A DNA stretch of 38,379 nt from a virus: positions 1 through 38,379 of the IMG/VR virus record IMGVR_UViG_3300010042_000014; one strand, written 5' to 3'. Of the stretch, positions 1 to 5,897 are shown in pieces; the stretch's first letter is position 1; every line of letters starts with the position of its first letter. The position numbers and the translations under genes were made by a program. Under the pieces are notes generated by a model. The model was not told the DNA's origin. It saw nothing but the letters and a program-made list of their open reading frames with translations, and searched no databases.

Positions 1-46
1 CATCCCCTGGTACTAGCTCAGAGAGTTTAGTTCCTTCAAGAGCCAT
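1..46 (-). CDS. partial small early protein, N-terminus only
   Basis: The leftward reading frame starts with ATG at 46 and runs off the left edge of the window, so only about 15 codons are visible (MALEGTKLSELVPGD). The start overlaps the stop of the upstream gene as TGATG, and an AAAGG Shine-Dalgarno-like stretch lies about nine bases upstream. The coupling and ribosome site support a real gene. The visible peptide is too short to assign a function. Confidence 0.55.
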   Translation of the reverse strand, partial: MALEGTKLSELVPGD

Positions 47-300
47 CAGATTCTACCTTTCGTAGGTCGGTCAGAAACGTTAAACAAAGATAAAGTATAA
101 TCCCGGTCGTCTTCACACGTCCAAGAATGGTTTAACACATCTTGTTCTAAGTCATCATACGCTAGCCAGTATCCGTTTGTCCAGGCTTCACGAATCTCTT
201 TAGCCCGTTTCTCGTCTTTTTTGATTTTCTTTTTAGATCTTCCAGCCCGGAGACGGGCTTTAACATCATCAAAATTGACCAGGTGGTCATAGCCCGTCAT
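46..300 (-). CDS. small basic hypothetical protein
   Basis: This 84-residue leftward gene starts at ATG 300 with an AAGGTG ribosome site and overlaps the end of the gene before it by 14 bases. Residues 16-35 are strongly basic (KKKIKKDEKR), and the C-terminal half is acidic and aromatic. I recognise no domain. It lies in a polycistronic run of coupled small early genes, so it is probably expressed early in infection with its neighbours. The basic stretch could contact nucleic acid, but that is only an inference. Confidence 0.6.
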   Translation of the reverse strand: MTGYDHLVNFDDVKARLRAGRSKKKIKKDEKRAKEIREAWTNGYWLAYDDLEQDVLNHSWTCEDDRDYTLSLFNVSDRPTKGRI

Positions 301-478
301 AGTTAGTCACCTTATACCCTAGTGTGTATAGATGTTCTAAAGTTACTTCTAGGATTTCTATTTGCCCGTAGTCGAAAAACCGTACATCCGCACGGTCTTC
401 TCTCTCAGCATCGGCTCTACGTGCAGCCAGCACTTGTTCCATTTGGTGTACGAGCCCTTGGACCTTTTTGTCTCTCAT
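287..478 (-). CDS. small hypothetical protein
   Basis: The likely start is ATG 478, one base after the TAA stop of the upstream gene (480-482). Two further upstream ATGs are in frame but lie inside that gene. The protein is about 63 residues, starts MRDKKVQGLV and is predicted mainly helical, with a charged middle section (RRADAEREDRAD). No known family is recognised. It overlaps the next gene by 14 bases, consistent with translational coupling in the early operon. Confidence 0.55.
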   Translation of the reverse strand: MRDKKVQGLVHQMEQVLAARRADAEREDRADVRFFDYGQIEILEVTLEHLYTLGYKVTNYDGL

Positions 479-479
479 C

Positions 480-956
480 TTAATCCCATAATTCATAAAA
501 GTGTTCTTTAAGAAAGTCAAACAGTTCGTCTTTATGGATGTTTCTTTCAGCGGTTAACTCAGCTTCTGCCGTCAACCAAGCTGCCCGCTGTTCTATAGTG
601 TCGTTAGATTTGAACGAATAGTATCCCTGAAACTTACCTTCAGTAATAGGTTCTGTTGTGTGGGTAACATTACCCATGTGTTTGTCGTAGATTGCTTGCG
701 ATTTCTCTTCGTATTCTACCAGAAAGTTAGCGTTGACGCTAGCAGCTAGGATTTTGTCGTTCCACACGTCCACATCAATATCCACAGGGTACGAGATTGT
801 GTTTTTAACCATCTCGTCCAAGGCGTTAGCGACCACTGTTTGTAGAAACGAATACAAGTTCCAAGCATCTTGCTTGGACAACCCGTGTTTGATGCGATCC
901 CTTTTGTATTTAGCGAGACGCTTAGGCTCGCCACGAAGCTCGGCTTTATACTTCAT
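480..956 (-). CDS. hypothetical early phage protein
   Basis: The start was set at ATG 956 (MKYKAEL), preceded by GGGGTG, rather than the ATG at 968, which lies inside the upstream gene. The protein has about 158 residues with a basic N-terminus (GEPKRLAKYKRDRIKHG), a helical segment rich in hydrophobics near residues 30-50, and an acidic C-terminus. The pattern of a charged N-terminus followed by a W-LYSFLQ helix is common in small actinophage early proteins, but I cannot name a family. Function unknown. Confidence 0.6.
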   Translation of the reverse strand: MKYKAELRGEPKRLAKYKRDRIKHGLSKQDAWNLYSFLQTVVANALDEMVKNTISYPVDIDVDVWNDKILAASVNANFLVEYEEKSQAIYDKHMGNVTHTTEPITEGKFQGYYSFKSNDTIEQRAAWLTAEAELTAERNIHKDELFDFLKEHFYELWD

Positions 957-1113
957 CCCACACCCCATATTTCACTACACGAGACACGATCTTAACTTCA
1001 GATCCAGTATTTTTTAGTTTCTCAACATGGTGTAGTGCGTCTACAAACCCTGCGGCCGGGATAATGTATCCCGACTCGATTTTCACCCCGTACTGATACT
1101 CCGGATAATCCAT
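946..1113 (-). CDS. small hypothetical protein
   Basis: ATG 1113 has a GGAGG ribosome site about eight bases upstream and follows the TAA stop of the previous gene (1115-1117) directly. It is therefore preferred over the in-frame start at 1197. The product has about 55 residues (MDYPEYQYGVKIESGY...) and looks like a short beta-strand followed by a helix. Its last ten bases overlap the next gene. No known domain is visible. Confidence 0.6.
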   Translation of the reverse strand: MDYPEYQYGVKIESGYIIPAAGFVDALHHVEKLKNTGSEVKIVSRVVKYGVWDEV

Positions 1114-1114
1114 G

Positions 1115-1498
1115 TTAGTTACCTCCGCAGGTACAGGTTGCACAGTGGTCTCTTGACTTTCCGCTGGTCCAGTCTTTAGAACCGATATATTTGGCACGGT
1201 CGTCTAGGTATGAGAAGGCCAGGACTTTCCCACAGATGATTCGGGTGAACGGGATTTTGTGGAAATCCATCCACGATTCCACGATCTCGTACTCGGACCA
1301 GGGGCGGGCCGTGTGCACAGCGATCTTCCAGCCTAAACCTATACACCGGTGGATCTGTTCCACCGAACTCTTGATAGGTGCACCCGGCCGGGCTGTGGGG
1401 TTGTCTACCGACCAGTTAGATTGACAGATGCTATCGTCGAAGTCGACGGCAAGCCATTTAAGTTCAGATCTTGGCGGCGGTAGCTTATACCCTGGCAT
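1115..1498 (-). CDS. HAD-like phosphatase / hydrolase
   Basis: This 127-residue protein carries the three signatures of the haloacid dehalogenase fold. Motif I is AVDFDDS (nucleophile D19, general acid D21), a motif II-like segment is VHTARP near residues 61-66, a conserved lysine is at K91 (CGKV), and motif IV is LDDRA (D99, D100). The protein is compact and has no obvious cap domain, which fits small phage HAD enzymes that act on phosphate monoesters such as nucleotides or nucleic acid ends. The C-terminus is cysteine-rich (CATCTC). The start is ATG 1498 after an AAGGGA ribosome site. The substrate cannot be told from sequence. Confidence 0.75.
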   Translation of the reverse strand: MPGYKLPPPRSELKWLAVDFDDSICQSNWSVDNPTARPGAPIKSSVEQIHRCIGLGWKIAVHTARPWSEYEIVESWMDFHKIPFTRIICGKVLAFSYLDDRAKYIGSKDWTSGKSRDHCATCTCGGN

Positions 1499-1499
1499 A

Positions 1500-1745
1500 T
1501 CAATCCCTTGGTAGATTTTCTTGTATCCAAGCAGACCCTACACCCGGGCCGTGATGGAAGTCAAGGCTTCGAAACTTTTGGTCACGCCATTCTTTTTGGA
1601 GCTCCCACCACGATAGGTTTCTATTGAGCAAGTCAACCGCGTCTTTTGCTTCTCGGTGAGTCGGGTATCTAGCGTACTCTTCCCAGTCTTTCGAAACAAC
1701 CCACTCGTCGCGGTCTTGATCAAAATCTAGGTAGAATTCACCCAT
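1500..1745 (-). CDS. small beta-beta-alpha module protein, paralogue of its neighbour
   Basis: The start ATG 1745 overlaps the stop of the upstream gene (TAATG), which decides it over the in-frame start at 1772. The 81-residue product starts MGEFYLDFDQDRDEWVV and has the pattern EFY-x2-FD...EW-x-V...YPT-x2-EA, shared with the protein encoded just upstream (1745-1903). The two genes look like a tandem duplication, with this copy longer at the C-terminus. Function is unknown; the module recurs in several proteins of this operon. Confidence 0.65.
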   Translation of the reverse strand: MGEFYLDFDQDRDEWVVSKDWEEYARYPTHREAKDAVDLLNRNLSWWELQKEWRDQKFRSLDFHHGPGVGSAWIQENLPRD

Positions 1746-1903
1746 TACTGTTCTCCCTTCGATAAAAACCACTGTTTAACCTGGTCGGCTGCCACCCTAG
1801 CCTCTTCATAAGTAGGGTACGATCCGTGAACTATTTTCTGTTTACTATCTAAAACGTCCCACTCGTGACGCCAATCATCAAAATATACATAGAATTCAGT
1901 CAT
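1745..1903 (-). CDS. 52-residue beta-beta-alpha module protein
   Basis: Translation from ATG 1903 gives MTEFYVYFDDWRHEWDVL... ending at TAA 1745-1747, 52 residues in all. An AAGGA ribosome site precedes the start, and the gene overlaps both neighbours by a few bases. Its EFY-x2-FD, EW-x-V and YPT-x2-EA positions match the downstream gene, so the two are paralogues. I see no known enzymatic motif. Short coupled genes of this kind are typical phage early accessory proteins. Confidence 0.6.
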   Translation of the reverse strand: MTEFYVYFDDWRHEWDVLDSKQKIVHGSYPTYEEARVAADQVKQWFLSKGEQ

Positions 1904-2030
1904 CTGAGTGTTCCTTAAGAGAAACGAACTCTCTAGCGTCAGGGTATTCCTTAAATTTAGCTACTAGAAAGTCTTCATTATCGTAAACACTGTACCAGTT
2001 TTTGGTTTCTTGGATTGAGTATTCATGCAT
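1896..2030 (-). CDS. 44-residue hypothetical protein with the same module
   Basis: The frame starts at ATG 2030 inside the last codons of the upstream gene (GATGCATGA) and ends at TGA 1896-1898, overlapping the next start. The peptide contains NWYSVYDNEDFLVAKF followed by a short helix (PDAREFVSL). This resembles the aromatic strand pair and EA-helix seen in the proteins at 1500, 1745, 2310 and 3039. Overlap at both ends supports it as a real gene. Function unknown. Confidence 0.5.
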   Translation of the reverse strand: MHEYSIQETKNWYSVYDNEDFLVAKFKEYPDAREFVSLKEHSDD

Positions 2031-2313
2031 CCCGAAAGTCCTTAGCTAAAAGGTTAACCAAAAGGTTACGTAAGGCTTTTCTTTTGAGCCCTTGGTCAAT
2101 CAGATCGATTACTTCAGCGTAAGCGCTCTCTACGCCTCGATGGTAAATTTGCTGTCCAACGAGGGTGAGACCGATGGGTTGGCCTTCCAGGTTTCCTTCT
2201 GTGTACTTGAGTCCACGGACACTAAGGTACGCTGGGGGTATTTCGCCTCCAGTAAGGTAAGGGCCCACCTCACCACCACTAAAATAAGCTGGCACTACGT
2301 CGTCTTCGCTCAT
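2023..2313 (-). CDS. hypothetical protein
   Basis: This 96-residue protein starts at ATG 2313, four bases inside the end of the upstream gene (ATGA overlap). The N-terminal half is rich in Gly, Pro and Tyr with two similar stretches (SGGEVGPYLTGGEIPPAYL). The C-terminal half is a predicted amphipathic helix (AYAEVIDLIDQGLKRKALRNLL). No family is recognised. It is part of the coupled early operon. Confidence 0.6.
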   Translation of the reverse strand: MSEDDVVPAYFSGGEVGPYLTGGEIPPAYLSVRGLKYTEGNLEGQPIGLTLVGQQIYHRGVESAYAEVIDLIDQGLKRKALRNLLVNLLAKDFRDA

Positions 2314-2459
2314 TGCACTATGTGCTCCTCTACAACAAACTTGCTATCAAACCTCTTAACCAAACGCTCCGCGTTGTTATTCGCGTCTTCTAACGCAGAG
2401 TAAACCCCCACAATAACCGGGTAATTGTCGTCCGATAAGACTATATAGACCTTGGTCAC
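2310..2459 (-). CDS. 49-residue hypothetical protein, GTG start
   Basis: A GGAGG ribosome site seven bases upstream picks the GTG at 2459 as start. The stop TGA at 2310-2312 overlaps the next ATG. The peptide runs KVYIVLSDDNYPVIVGVYS followed by a helix (LEDANNNAERLVKRF). That is again two strands and a helix, similar to the repeats in the 3039-3683 protein. The strong ribosome site and overlaps at both ends make it a likely gene. No function can be assigned. Confidence 0.55.
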   Translation of the reverse strand: MTKVYIVLSDDNYPVIVGVYSALEDANNNAERLVKRFDSKFVVEEHIVQ

Positions 2460-2635
2460 AAGATCTCCTCCGGAGTGAGTATAGAAACGTAGTAGTACAG
2501 CGCGTTACCACCTGGGTCTAAGGTGATAGGGTCAACAGTTTGATACTTGGGGTCTACTCCGCACACAATATCGTCATCGTCCCAGTGGTTTTGTAGGTAT
2601 TCTACAAATTCTTTTACTGTAAGAGGGTTACTCAT
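2456..2635 (-). CDS. 59-residue acidic hypothetical protein
   Basis: The frame runs from ATG 2635 to TGA 2456-2458 and overlaps the following GTG start. The product starts MSNPLTVKEFVEYLQNHW and then has a run of four aspartates (DDDD) and a C-terminal strand (ALYYYVSILT). The layout of an N-terminal helix, acidic turn and strand is compact and soluble. The end of this gene contains the ribosome site of the next gene. No known domain is visible. Confidence 0.55.
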   Translation of the reverse strand: MSNPLTVKEFVEYLQNHWDDDDIVCGVDPKYQTVDPITLDPGGNALYYYVSILTPEEIL

Positions 2636-2862
2636 AGAACATCCTCGATACCGAGATGTCTGGTTTCAATACGTTCAAGTACGGCTTCTAAAATATTCTT
2701 TGCTTGTAGAGCGGGTATAGAAACCTGCAAACTCCCATCGCAGTAAGAGCTTTCAAACCACACGTCTTCCTCGCCTACATGAATCCAAATCGATTCACCG
2801 TTAGCTTTCTCTACCCCGAATGTACGGTTTTCGGTGTCTTCTTCCCAAGAGTATTCACTCAT
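2632..2862 (-). CDS. hypothetical protein
   Basis: This 76-residue acidic protein starts at ATG 2862, overlapping the stop of a tiny membrane gene upstream. It has several short predicted strands (IWIHVGEEDVWFES, SLQVSIPA) followed by a C-terminal helix (AKNILEAVLERIE). A beta-rich body with one helix suggests a small folded domain. I do not recognise the family, and no catalytic motif is evident. Confidence 0.6.
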   Translation of the reverse strand: MSEYSWEEDTENRTFGVEKANGESIWIHVGEEDVWFESSYCDGSLQVSIPALQAKNILEAVLERIETRHLGIEDVL

Positions 2863-2945
2863 CGGATAACACCTGTCCCTAATAATACTACCAACACCAC
2901 CGACACTGTGCCTAGTGCGATCAAAACCAGTTTGTCTTTATTCAC
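2859..2945 (-). CDS. 28-residue single-pass membrane peptide
   Basis: The frame starts with GTG 2945, which overlaps the stop of the preceding paralogue (GTGA), and ends at TGA 2859-2861 inside the next ATG. The product is MNKDKLVLIALG... with one hydrophobic segment of about 18 residues and the ending TGVIR. It resembles the adjacent upstream peptide in its first five residues and in the TGVI ending, so the two look duplicated. Such peptides may insert in the host membrane, but the role is unknown. Confidence 0.45.
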   Translation of the reverse strand: MNKDKLVLIALGTVSVVLVVLLGTGVIR

Positions 2946-3046
2946 CCTATCACACCTGTCTCTACTAGGATAGCCAGAATAATAAAGGCTAACCCACCTA
3001 GCCCTGCCCAAACAGCTAAAACAGTGTAAAGCCTGTCTTTATTCAC
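2942..3046 (-). CDS. 34-residue single-pass membrane peptide
   Basis: The start is GTG 3046, with GAGG seven bases upstream and lying over the stop of the preceding gene. The peptide begins MNKDRLYTVLAVW, has one transmembrane-like stretch (LGGLAFIILAIL) and ends TGVIG. Its start and end match the neighbouring 28-residue peptide, so the pair is probably a tandem duplication. Function unknown. Confidence 0.5.
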   Translation of the reverse strand: MNKDRLYTVLAVWAGLGGLAFIILAILVETGVIG

Positions 3047-3683
3047 CGTAAACCTCATTAACAGCGTCCACAACAACCTGGGCTAGTTCCTCGCTGTAAG
3101 ACCCGTCTTTAGCGTACATGTTGCCGATCCACTCGCCATCGGCATCCCTAATAACTTTGCCCCCCTGGCCGTTTTCTACAGTCCACGGGGTGGGAAACTC
3201 TGGAGCCGCCACTTTAGGTTTAGGGCCGACTAGTGTAGATTTGACAGGAACATTTTTATGTTTATCGTCGTCTTTGTTTAAGGCTTCTGCGTATTCGAAT
3301 GCTTCCCCAAGGTTATCGAACGACGATAGCCACGACCCAGAACCCCCTGTGCGGTCTCTGACGTAAAAAGACCCGGGGGACGTACTTTTTGTGTCGACAT
3401 AGTACCTTTCAGAGAGTTCCATTCTAAGTTTATGCATACGCGCGTATGCATCGAACCGGCTTTTGAACACACCCACAACTCGATTACCTTTCATAACGAA
3501 ATAACCATCGCCGGCCGGTGAGATGTACAGGCCGTCTTTGCGTATCTCTGCATCTCGCAGTTTTCGGATATGTTCGGCTGCTTCTTCGCGAGTATTAAAC
3601 GTTGCTAACCAGTCGTTACCGTCGCGAACATAGTAAAACCCTACACCATCGCTAATAGGTTCAATTATACCATAATTACTCAC
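3039..3683 (-). CDS. multi-repeat beta-beta-alpha protein
   Basis: This 214-residue protein has at least three internal copies of a 30-35 residue module. They are GFYYVRDGNDWLATF plus an EEAAEHIRKL helix (about residues 14-42), GYFVMKGNRVVGVF plus a helix (about 58-90), and SFYVRDRTGG...WLSSF plus an EAFEYAEAL helix (about 104-136). The C-terminal part (about 165-214) is different, with a DADGEWIG...SEELAQVVVDAVN pattern seen in many small phage proteins. The repeats resemble the single-module proteins encoded at 1500-2459. No function is known to me. The start ATG 3683 overlaps the upstream stop. Confidence 0.7.
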   Translation of the reverse strand: MSNYGIIEPISDGVGFYYVRDGNDWLATFNTREEAAEHIRKLRDAEIRKDGLYISPAGDGYFVMKGNRVVGVFKSRFDAYARMHKLRMELSERYYVDTKSTSPGSFYVRDRTGGSGSWLSSFDNLGEAFEYAEALNKDDDKHKNVPVKSTLVGPKPKVAAPEFPTPWTVENGQGGKVIRDADGEWIGNMYAKDGSYSEELAQVVVDAVNEVYGE

Positions 3684-3895
3684 TGTGTAACCTCTACTTC
3701 CAAATCGTCACGAGTATAAGGGGTTTCTACAACCTTCGAAAACCTGGAGTTACGTGGATCCCGCACCATTTTTACTTGGAAACCAACCCCTGTATTAGAC
3801 ATTTTAGCAGACACAAACATAAATTCTTCCACCTTTCCGTCAGAAAACGGAAACAGAAAATAATCACCGTATTGTAAATCTTGGATGGGGGTCAT
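3680..3895 (-). CDS. hypothetical beta-rich protein
   Basis: This 71-residue protein starts at ATG 3895, overlapping the previous gene by four bases. It opens with DLQYGDYFLFPFSDG, a pattern like the short SH3-type domains of many phage and plasmid proteins in which a promoter-proximal L-x-x-GDYF motif starts a small barrel. Further strands follow (VEEFMFVSAKM, FQVKMVR). The barrel assignment is by pattern only. No partner or function is evident. Confidence 0.6.
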   Translation of the reverse strand: MTPIQDLQYGDYFLFPFSDGKVEEFMFVSAKMSNTGVGFQVKMVRDPRNSRFSKVVETPYTRDDLEVEVTQ

Positions 3896-4179
3896 AATGT
3901 TATATTATACCCTTCAGCCCAGGAAAGCAAGCGTGTGTATCTCTCGATTATTTCTTCTGCTTCGTCTAGCGGCCATACAAGGTTATCATCGTCCGAAAAA
4001 TACTTGTCGGATTCTTCTTCAGACATATCGATGTAGATACGTAGCTGTCCGTATTTTTCTTTAATCTGTCCTACAGTTAACTCTACCGGAAGTTCGTCTA
4101 GCTCTCGGAGACAGGAGACTATGATAGGGAACCAGGTGGCCGGGGTCTCAAATCCCGGTGACTGGCCTTTGATAGTCAT
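3892..4179 (-). CDS. conserved phage protein with QIKEKYGQLRIY motif
   Basis: This 95-residue protein carries QIKEKYGQLRIYIDM (about residues 38-52). The motif is common in small hypothetical proteins of many tailed phages (usually QIKEKFGGLRFYV). It is preceded by a W-P-I-I-x-x-LRELD helix, as in that family, and followed by an acidic segment and a helix (AEEIIERYTRLLSWAE) matching the usual C-terminal half. The family has no established function that I know of. Gene overlaps on both sides are ATGA-type. Confidence 0.65.
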   Translation of the reverse strand: MTIKGQSPGFETPATWFPIIVSCLRELDELPVELTVGQIKEKYGQLRIYIDMSEEESDKYFSDDDNLVWPLDEAEEIIERYTRLLSWAEGYNITL

Positions 4180-4454
4180 TTTACCTGCATAACTGTATTA
4201 GAGTGCTTTGCTGAGGCTTCAATATCCATCATTGTGTCAGAATACCAGTAGCGGCCGGGCGCGTGTGAGTCAGAAGCAGCACCAAAACTATATCCTGAGT
4301 TTACAGCGTCTTGGAAAGTCTCGTACAACGTGATGTCTTCTGGTTTGAATCCGTAGGCGTGGCGAATAACCATCCAGCGGTAGCCTTTTTTCTTTTTACC
4401 TTTGGCTGTGATGAGTTTCACAGGGATTCGTCGGCAATACGTTTTTTGTGGCAT
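4176..4454 (-). CDS. hypothetical basic protein
   Basis: This 92-residue protein starts at ATG 4454 behind a GAGGG ribosome site. Its N-terminal third is very basic (RRIPVKLITAKGKKKKGYRW). The rest contains a TLYETFQDAVNSGY stretch resembling the EA-helix of the beta-beta-alpha module in neighbouring proteins. A role with nucleic acid is possible from the charge but not shown. Confidence 0.6.
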   Translation of the reverse strand: MPQKTYCRRIPVKLITAKGKKKKGYRWMVIRHAYGFKPEDITLYETFQDAVNSGYSFGAASDSHAPGRYWYSDTMMDIEASAKHSNTVMQVK

Positions 4455-4461
4455 GAAACCC

Positions 4462-4554
4462 TCACTTACTACGAATGTGGGTGATGATTAGTGATACTTT
4501 AACCACGAAAAGTATCACAACTACTGTACAAAACAAAGCTTGAACATTAATCAT
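4462..4554 (-). CDS. 30-residue membrane peptide
   Basis: The frame starts at ATG 4554, overlapping the end of the preceding gene (AATGATTAA), and ends at TGA 4462-4464 just before the ribosome site of the next gene. It encodes MINVQALFCTVVVILFVVKVSLIITHIRSK, a single long hydrophobic helix with a basic tail. It is the only frame that fills this gap. It is a plausible but unproven membrane peptide. Confidence 0.4.
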   Translation of the reverse strand: MINVQALFCTVVVILFVVKVSLIITHIRSK

Positions 4555-4708
4555 TAGACTCATCAACCCAAGTAACGTCCGCCCCACCCGCATAGTGGTT
4601 AGGGTTCTCTGGGTGCTTGTCTTTAGTACAAATAAAAGCTACTTTACCTGGCTGGCGTTCTGCACATAGTTCTTGGAACTCTTTTTCAGCTTTGCTTTTC
4701 TTTGTCAT
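4547..4708 (-). CDS. 53-residue hypothetical protein
   Basis: Translation from ATG 4708 gives MTKKSKAEKEFQELCAERQPGKVAFICT... ending at TAA 4547-4549. The start lies inside the last 23 bases of the upstream gene in another frame. The product has a basic helical N-terminus and a C-terminal stretch with HPENPNHYAGG. It contains two cysteines but no clear zinc-binding pattern. The gene fills the gap exactly between its neighbours. Function unknown. Confidence 0.5.
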   Translation of the reverse strand: MTKKSKAEKEFQELCAERQPGKVAFICTKDKHPENPNHYAGGADVTWVDESND

Positions 4709-4952
4709 GTTCTGAATAATACCATGATTCTGCTAAAGCCGCAAGTCTTTTATTGTGGTGTAGCGGAAACATTTCTTCTATCTCGCCGTCAGATAGCCGC
4801 CACAAAGATAGTGCCATAGCATCAGCGAACCCATCCAGATATGCCCAGTCATACGCGGAGGCGTCTTCTACCAAGTCAAAGTTAGCAGTAGCTAACGCTT
4901 GATAGCCATCATACAAATCGTAGTTGCGTTTCTTTCGTTTAAACCAGCTCAC
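4686..4952 (-). CDS. hypothetical protein
   Basis: I place the start at GTG 4952 because GGGAGAG lies six bases upstream. The ATG at 4970 has no ribosome site. The 88-residue product begins MSWFKRKKRNYDLYDGYQALATANF and is mostly helical, rich in Ala, Trp and acidic residues. It shares helical character with many phage early proteins of this size. No known domain is visible. Confidence 0.55.
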   Translation of the reverse strand: MSWFKRKKRNYDLYDGYQALATANFDLVEDASAYDWAYLDGFADAMALSLWRLSDGEIEEMFPLHHNKRLAALAESWYYSEHDKEKQS

Positions 4953-4979
4953 GGCCGCTCTCCCAACCATTTTAGGAAC

Positions 4980-5147
4980 TTAGACAGATTCATTTCCTTC
5001 TAGCTGTTCTACTCGTTTCCGCAGGTCAGAGGTTTCTGTGCTTAACTGCTCTACAGCTTCAGCGATAGACTGAAACGCTTTCAACACAGCAGCCTTGAAT
5101 TTATCGTTTTTGCGTTGTTGTTCTATTAGGTGGGTGTGTTTAGTCAT
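4980..5147 (-). CDS. 55-residue coiled-coil protein
   Basis: The frame runs from ATG 5147, which overlaps the stop of the upstream membrane protein, to TAA 4980-4982. The peptide is almost entirely helical with heptad-like spacing, particularly EAVEQLSTETSDLRKRVEQLE near its C-terminus, so a short coiled coil and oligomerisation are likely. No enzymatic motif is present. It could be a small adaptor or inhibitor protein, but nothing in the context fixes its role. Confidence 0.55.
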   Translation of the reverse strand: MTKHTHLIEQQRKNDKFKAAVLKAFQSIAEAVEQLSTETSDLRKRVEQLEGNESV

Positions 5148-5322
5148 TGTTTTTGTCCTCTCGGTCAGATATGAAATCCAGGATACAGAACGTTAAGATA
5201 CCCATAATACATAGGATCAAGCCACCTGCCCATGCTCCGAAGCTATCGGATACTAGAGACGCAATAAATCCACCGCCAACGATGAGGCCGGCCCAGAAGG
5301 GTCCTTGCAGGTATCTTTTCAT
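5140..5322 (-). CDS. small two-pass membrane protein
   Basis: This 60-residue protein has two hydrophobic helices (PFWAGLIVGGGFIASLV and WAGGLILCIMGILTFCIL) separated by a short polar turn, and a charged C-terminus (SDREDKNND). It starts at ATG 5322 inside the end of another reading frame (5243-5446), an unusually large overlap of about 80 bases. It probably inserts in the host membrane. Its place in the early operon, far from lysis genes, argues against a holin. Confidence 0.55.
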   Translation of the reverse strand: MKRYLQGPFWAGLIVGGGFIASLVSDSFGAWAGGLILCIMGILTFCILDFISDREDKNND

Positions 5323-5446
5323 TTCTTTTTAGCTTTTTCTTGACTTGTTTAGTCTCGGCTTTAGCTCTTTTTCGATCTTCTCTAGCCAGCTTTTGAAGAC
5401 GGAGGTACTCTTCGTACACGTCATCTGGAGGAAAGTCGCGACCCAT
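5243..5446 (-). CDS. basic helical hypothetical protein
   Basis: The ATG at 5446 overlaps the upstream stop as TGATG and gives a 67-residue product that begins MGRDFPPDDVYEEYLRLQKLA. A long lysine- and arginine-rich helix follows (REDRKRAKAETKQVKKKLKRNEK). Its last 80 bases overlap the start of the membrane protein gene at 5322 in another frame, so its C-terminus (GRPHRWRWIYCVSSIR) may not be conserved. The charge suggests nucleic acid or ribosome contact. That is only an inference. Confidence 0.45.
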   Translation of the reverse strand: MGRDFPPDDVYEEYLRLQKLAREDRKRAKAETKQVKKKLKRNEKIPARTLLGRPHRWRWIYCVSSIR

Positions 5447-5676
5447 CACCAACCACCCAAATCTTCAAGGTTGCCGGAGTCCGCGAGGAAATGTTCTTCA
5501 GACTCTGTGGTAAACACATCTTGTTCAACTAACGCTAAGTATTCGAGTGCGGCTTCTTCAGTAAAGAATTCTCGTGAAACTGGTTCGAGAGTAGACGCTT
5601 CTACAACACGATAAATCTCGACTCGGAGAACTTTATCGTATGTCTCGGACCCTTGTTGGACGATAAACTCGCTCAC
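5446..5676 (-). CDS. hypothetical acidic protein
   Basis: The start is set at GTG 5676, which overlaps the upstream stop (GTGA) and has GGGAGG nine bases upstream. The 76-residue protein has two predicted strands (VLRVEIYRVVE, LEPVSREFF) and an EEAALEYLALVE helix. That order matches the beta-beta-alpha module seen elsewhere in this operon. An acidic C-terminal tail follows. Function unknown. Confidence 0.55.
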   Translation of the reverse strand: MSEFIVQQGSETYDKVLRVEIYRVVEASTLEPVSREFFTEEAALEYLALVEQDVFTTESEEHFLADSGNLEDLGGW

Positions 5677-5897
5677 AACCAAAACCTCCCAATTTTGATA
5701 GCTCCAACACGTCTTTTAGCTAGTTTAGCATACTTTTCCGACTGTAACCTACAGGATTCAGCCTTTTCAGCTAGCTCCCGTTGATCTGATGGTACTGTGG
5801 TGCGGTGGGACGCGTTACGCCAAATATTAGCTTCTCGTCTGGCTACGACAGACTCTGAAAAAGCCCAAAGCCTGTCCTTTTCAGTCCATTTAATCAT
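5673..5897 (-). CDS. basic helical hypothetical protein
   Basis: This 74-residue protein starts at ATG 5897 and is predicted almost wholly helical, rich in Arg, Lys and Ala (WTEKDRLWAFSESVVARREAN). It ends in a short strand. It overlaps the next gene through GTGA and the previous one by four bases. It lies directly downstream of the sigma-like gene, so the two are co-expressed. No known family is recognised. Confidence 0.55.
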   Translation of the reverse strand: MIKWTEKDRLWAFSESVVARREANIWRNASHRTTVPSDQRELAEKAESCRLQSEKYAKLAKRRVGAIKIGRFWL

